A program made the position numbers and the translations under genes. Below, one piece after another: positions 59,914 through 64,000 of a stretch of DNA of 64,000 nt. Position 1 is the first letter of the stretch. Every line of letters begins with the position of its first letter. The DNA is from Hormiphora californensis (Eukaryota; Ctenophora; Tentaculata; Cydippida; Pleurobrachiidae), in contig CM035351.1 of the NCBI GenBank assembly GCA_020137815.1, forward strand, positions 9,881,969 through 9,945,968, written 5' to 3'. The notes beneath the pieces were generated by a model. That model had not been told where the DNA came from, did no database searches, and saw only the letters and a program-made list of their open reading frames with translations.

Positions 59914-60085
59914 ATATCAATGATGAGATCTTGTTCAGGATTAAATAGGGAGGAAAATTAGAAAAATATCTGGCGAGGGCCGGGCTCGAACCGACAACCT
60001 CTGGGTTTCGCGTCCATTGCCCTCGCCAGATATTTTTCTAATTTTCCTCCCTATTTAATCCTGAACAAGATCTCATCATTGATAT
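59914..60085. repeat. Long hairpin enclosing a tRNA-like sequence
   Basis: Arms of 67 bases (59914-59980 and 60019-60085) are near-perfect complements; the loop is 38 bases. The innermost arm bases are the acceptor stem of the tRNA-like feature. Confidence 0.88.
59972..60027 (-). other. D-arm-less tRNA-like sequence
   Basis: Minus strand: acceptor GGCGAGG...CCTCGCC, four linker bases instead of a D arm, TGGA-CGCGAAA-CCCA anticodon-like arm (one mismatch), a short variable part, T arm GTCGG-TTCGAGC-CCGGC. An anticodon of CGA or CGC can be read, depending on loop register. Not expected to work as a normal nuclear tRNA. Confidence 0.5.
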
Positions 60086-60523
60086 TTAACCAATCCATTC
60101 TTCCACAACCGTGATCTGCCCGCTGTATGTTTCCCCTTCACTGTTGTACAGTAGGGCGTGTATGTGTGAGAGAGAAAGTGAGATTAGCAGCCAGAGAAGA
60201 TATTAAAAATCTTGTTCCGACACCTACTATATATATATCACTGCGCTGGCAAGCGCAAAGGTGGCCCCATCCCATCCCCCAAAAACTTTCCCGAAAAAGT
60301 GGCCCGCTTGCCAACAGCGTAGATATAACAATTTTGAAGTTTTAGCTCATTTTGGCACTTTTCGACCCCTCCTAACTCCGGAACCAGATGAGCTAGGAGG
60401 CTGAAATTTGGTACTTAGAAGCTTCCCATAGACCTCTACTGATGGTAAACATTTGAAGAAGCTAGCTCACTCTGGTCGCAAGTTATGACACCACCCCCAA
60501 AACAGAAAATTAAGTGTGGCGAT

Positions 60524-60561
<38 letters not shown>

Positions 60562-60866
60562 TAGACCAAAAAACAAAAGAAATTTGTTTGGAACACCCGT
60601 GGCCTTTTGTCGATACTTGACGCTGCGGGAAATGCACCCATAATCTGAGCTGCTAGGTATCGTTGTGCCATCTCTCCAAGTTCTAACACACGCACACACA
60701 CACAGTACACACACTCTCTCTCTCACTCTTCCACACGTCTTGCTCTGACGAAGGGTGCATTTCCCGCAGCGTCAAGTATCGACAAAAGGCCACGGGTGTT
60801 CCAAACAAATTTCTTTTGTTTTTTGGTCTAGTTTCTCAGGATTTTTGTAAACAGGTATCATAATTA

Positions 60867-61640
60867 TGCAAATAACGGCTAAACGGTGGGAGATACGACT
60901 TTTTGTCCGGGGGACGACCCCCCATAAATCGACTATTCTGCGTCGAAGCATGTCCATGAAAACTTTCTAGGACCAGCTGAAGTGGAAATATTCAGAATAT
61001 GCACTAAATCATGAATCGGCGCATAAATATGCACATAACAGCTAAACGGTGGGAGATACAACTTTTTGTCCGGGGGACGACCCCCCATAAATCGACCATT
61101 TTGCGTCGAAATATGCCCATGAAAACTTTCTAGGACTAGCTGAAGTGGAAATGTTCAAAATATGCACTAAATCATGAATCGGCGCATAAATATACACATA
61201 ACGGCTAAACGGTGGGAGATACAACTTTTTGTCCGGGGGACGACCCCCCATAAATCGACTATTCTGCGTCGAAATATGTCCATGAAAACTTTTTAGGACC
61301 AGCCGAAGTGGAAATATTCAGAATGTGCACTAAATCATGAATCGGCGCATAAATATGCACATAACGGCTAAACGGTGGGAGATACAACTTTTTGTCCCGG
61401 GGATGACCCCCCATAAATCGACTATTCTGCGTCGAAATATGTCCATGAAAACTTTCTAGGACCAGCTGAAGTGGAAATATTCAGAAAATGCATAAATCAT
61501 GAATCGGTGCATAAATATGCAAATAACGGCTAAACGGTGCAAGATACAACTTTTTGTCCGGGGGACGACCCCCCATAAATCGACTATTCTCCGTCCAATG
61601 CGACCAATGAAAAGCCGCTATCATAAGTAGAACTTGAGAT
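60867..61640. repeat. 160-bp tandem repeat, about five units
   Basis: Unit landmarks: AACGGCTAAACGGTGGGAGA, CTTTTTGTCCGGGGGACGAC, CCCCCATAAATCGAC and CATGAATCGGCGCATAAATA, spaced about 157-168 bases. A more diverged unit runs to about 61760. Confidence 0.92.
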
Positions 61641-62160
61641 ATTCAGATATGCATATTGTCATAATTATGTGCATTTAACTCCTTAACGGTAAAAGTTAGA
61701 GAAAATTGTCCCGAGTAAAACCCCCCATAAATCGAATATTTTGCGTCGGTTAGAACCGTCGATTTATCTCTAGTATGTGTCATTACCGAGATATTCATAA
61801 ATTTATACATAAATTATGCATAATCTCTAATCAAGATGCCATATAGCCTACTACACACAGAATAGCTAGAGTAACCTAAGTTTAAAATTTCAGGGCTCTA
61901 GCTTTAGCCGTTTTTCCAGGCGAATGTTTGCAAAATGGTGGTGCCTTGTATGTATAGTGTCTACACAGGGTGTGTTTGGGACCCCCCTCGTAACTTTTGA
62001 ACGAAACGACCGATCCACTTGAAATTTATATCACTAACAGTAATGGTAGAGGTACCTATAACTACAAAATTTCAGCTCGCTAGCTTATCGGGAACATGGT
62101 CAAACAGGCGCTCAAAAAGGGCGTTTGTCGCATCCGTATGGTATACTGCACTGGCCCCCA

Positions 62161-62184
62161 CTGGGGGGGGGGGGGGGGGGGGGG
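62161..62184. repeat. 24-base G run
   Basis: An uninterrupted run of about 24 G after ACT; could form G-quadruplex structure and is prone to assembly error. Confidence 0.9.
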
Positions 62185-62317
62185 TAAATGAACTTCTCGC
62201 GCCGGACTTAATTGTTTCAGAGTCATGTTTTGTTATGACTGGGGATATTTTTAATGCTGGGGGCTGTGCCCCCAGACCCCCCTAAGGCCACGGGGCACTT
62301 GCCAGTGCAGTGATATA

Positions 62318-63126
62318 GACGCTTCACTGTGTAACACTTGTAGCCCGAACCATACTAGCTAGAGACTTGAATTAAGTTTTATCCGTTAGCAAATCGTTCG
62401 GGGCATGCATTAGTTAAAGTTTCAAGTGAAAATGTCCACTATGACGGGCGTAATGACGTCAGAAAGTGACGTCACAAAGTGACGTCATTGAAAAAATATC
62501 AGACCAAATATTTTCAAACGCCTCTAGCACCCTCAAGAAGTATTTTGATTCCTGATTTGACGAAAAATCGTTAGTGGCAAATTGTCTGAACTTTCAGAAA
62601 TTATATTGTAAATTTTTCTAACTTGTCATTTTCAAACCTTAAAACGCGTCGGAACTCAAAAATTTGATGTTAAAATCCACATAAAAATTCACATTTAGTG
62701 CAATAACTTCAGTTCTTGACTACCATGCCCTTTAAAACTTTTCACACTTTTAGTGCTTCATAGGCCTAATAGTCTGTTATAATTTTCGACGTCATTTGTG
62801 ACGTCACGTGTGACGTCACGACGTCAAAACGACGTCAAATTTTGAAAATTTCGTCAAATCAGTTTCCCACAACCCAGGATATATTTGAATTACATTTGAA
62901 CACTTTAGTTGACAATTAGCTTAGTTGTTTGAGGTCATAAATGACCTCAAACGACCAAAAAAGAGTTCAAATTTAGAGCAAAAACTAATTGAAATTAATT
63001 CGCCAGAAAGGTGGCCCATTTTGAACTTACTCCTTCATTTCCGTCACCTTTGAGTTGAAGGCGGAAAAGTTTACGGATACCTCAATGTCTTTGAAGCCTC
63101 AACTCAAAGGTGACGGAAATGAAGTA
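62318..63126. other. Unassigned sequence with TGACGTCA cluster
   Basis: Five perfect TGACGTCA words (62454, 62467, 62480, 62799, 62811) and several CGACGTCA/AACGACGTC variants. GTTTGAGGTCATAAATGACC (about 62929-62954) is palindromic with its continuation, and CTTCATTTCCGTCACC (63032) is inverted at 63101-63124. No coding. Confidence 0.6.
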
Positions 63127-63995
63127 CAGTCGGACCCCGATTTAGGGACCCCCGATTTAGGGACACCCCGATTTAGGGACAGGATTTTTTTCCCCCAAAA
63201 ATTTTTGAATTTTTTTTGGGAAATTTTTTGTGAAATTTTTCAAAAAGATTCCAGCCATTTCCGAATCGTGTTTCGAATCAGTGCATCTTATCGCATGTCC
63301 CTCTGCTAATTAGACAGTTCGGAACGAACCGACACGTGATCCCCATGGTGCCCATTGAATCACAAGTTCACCAAGGTCCAAGTGTCAAAATTTCGATTCG
63401 ATGGGGATCACGTTTCGATTCGTTCCGTCTAATTAGCAGTAGGACATGCGATAAGATGCACCGATTCGAAACACGATTCGGACGTGGCTGGTATACCTTT
63501 AAAAAAACTTATAACTTTTTTTGCAAAATTTTACAGTACGATTGTCAATGCTTTGATCGGTGCTCCCAATAAATTTTGAGAGAAAAAGTTATTTTGAAAT
63601 TTTTATACTTCCTCACCCGCTTAGGGTGCCCCGATTCGGTATGGTATCACGTATCGGTTCGTTTTGAACCCGCTAATTAGACAGGATATCCAGTAAGTTG
63701 CACCGATTCGAAATACAAACCGGACGGGCTGGTATAACTTAGAAAATTTTCCACTTTTTTTTGAAAAATAATTATTTTGTATTTTTCTTTTTCTAATCAG
63801 AAATGATCATGTCATCAATACATGAATATTGCATATAATAACAGTTAGAGGTGTCTTTAGTCTTAATAATATAGCATTTTGGGCAATAAAATAGGTTTTT
63901 TGGGTCAAATATGGTTCACCCCGATTTAGTGGACACCCCGATTTAGTGGACAAGACCCTTTCCCCCGAGGGTGTCCCTAAATCGGGGTCCGACTG
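63127..63995. mobile_element. Pogo-like TIR element, complete 869-bp copy
   Basis: CAGTCGGACCCCGATTTAGG to GGGGTCCGACTG, TA on both sides. It contains an inner inverted repeat (ATGTCC...CTAATTAGAC...GTTCGGAACGAACCG near 63295-63335 and its complement near 63415-63460). Non-autonomous reference copy for the family at 19561 and 57780. Confidence 0.92.
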
Positions 63996-64000
63996 TAGTA

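Larger units (their letters stand above)
60234..62317. mobile_element. TIR element with 160-bp tandem repeats
   Basis: TIR TATATCACTGC[G/A]CTGGCAAG at both ends. It holds an inverted repeat (60560-60638 and 60748-60838) enclosing CA/CT microsatellites, a (TA)n run (60525-60556) and the tandem array below. No transposase. Confidence 0.7.

Overview
The window is from an animal nuclear genome: a repeat-choked, low-gene-density eukaryotic region with spliced exons, several non-LTR retrotransposons, Penelope-like elements (PLEs), Helitrons and many fold-back/terminal-inverted-repeat (TIR) DNA transposons. I cannot name the species; divergence of the one host gene from its vertebrate counterpart suggests an invertebrate, possibly an early-branching marine animal (inference only).

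The only host gene I can support is a WDR37-type WD40 protein on the minus strand. Six coding exons fit together with GT-AG sites and matching phases: 43723-43564 (start), 35122-34882, 31374-31204, 28647-28495, 12895-12723 and 12077-11866, 370 codons in all. The last WD repeats and the stop codon were not found and are probably left of base 1. Almost everything between and around the exons is transposable-element (TE) sequence.

Layout. 1-1.3 kb: unassigned. 1.3-10.6 kb: a CR1-like LINE (plus strand, many frame breaks) whose ORF1 is split by a 4.8-kb TIR transposon carrying a 33-bp minisatellite, a Helitron and a hairpin-ended element. 10.6-17.8 kb: fold-backs, WDR37 exons 6 and 5, a 62-bp minisatellite, a two-unit Helitron array and two PLE pieces, one holding a Helitron. 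17.8-28.4 kb: a second CR1-like LINE interrupted by a multi-level TE nest (18.15-23.34 kb) and by a 1.74-kb palindrome (26.17-27.91 kb). 28.4-35.2 kb: exons 4, 3 and 2, with exon 3 framed by nested inverted repeats. 35.2-43.6 kb: hairpin-ended elements and a palindromic Ty3/Gypsy-type LTR retrotransposon in intron 1. 43.7-50.9 kb, upstream of the gene: PLE, hAT-, MULE- and pogo-like insertions, then a minus-strand LINE. 50.9-55 kb: a diverged duplication, one copy interrupted by a three-unit Helitron array. 55-64 kb: another large nest of fold-backs, a tRNA-like hairpin, a 160-bp tandem repeat element and a pogo-like element.

Many insertions can be read exactly because an uninterrupted copy of the target lies elsewhere in the window. 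This gives internal proof of boundaries and target-site duplications (TSDs) for Helitron, pogo-like, Tc1/mariner-like, MULE-like and PLE insertions. The main candidates for something new are the hairpin-capped element family with co-varying left and right ends, the exon-3 inverted-repeat frame, the head-to-tail Helitron arrays, and a stem-loop motif of fixed geometry shared by three diverged PLE tails.
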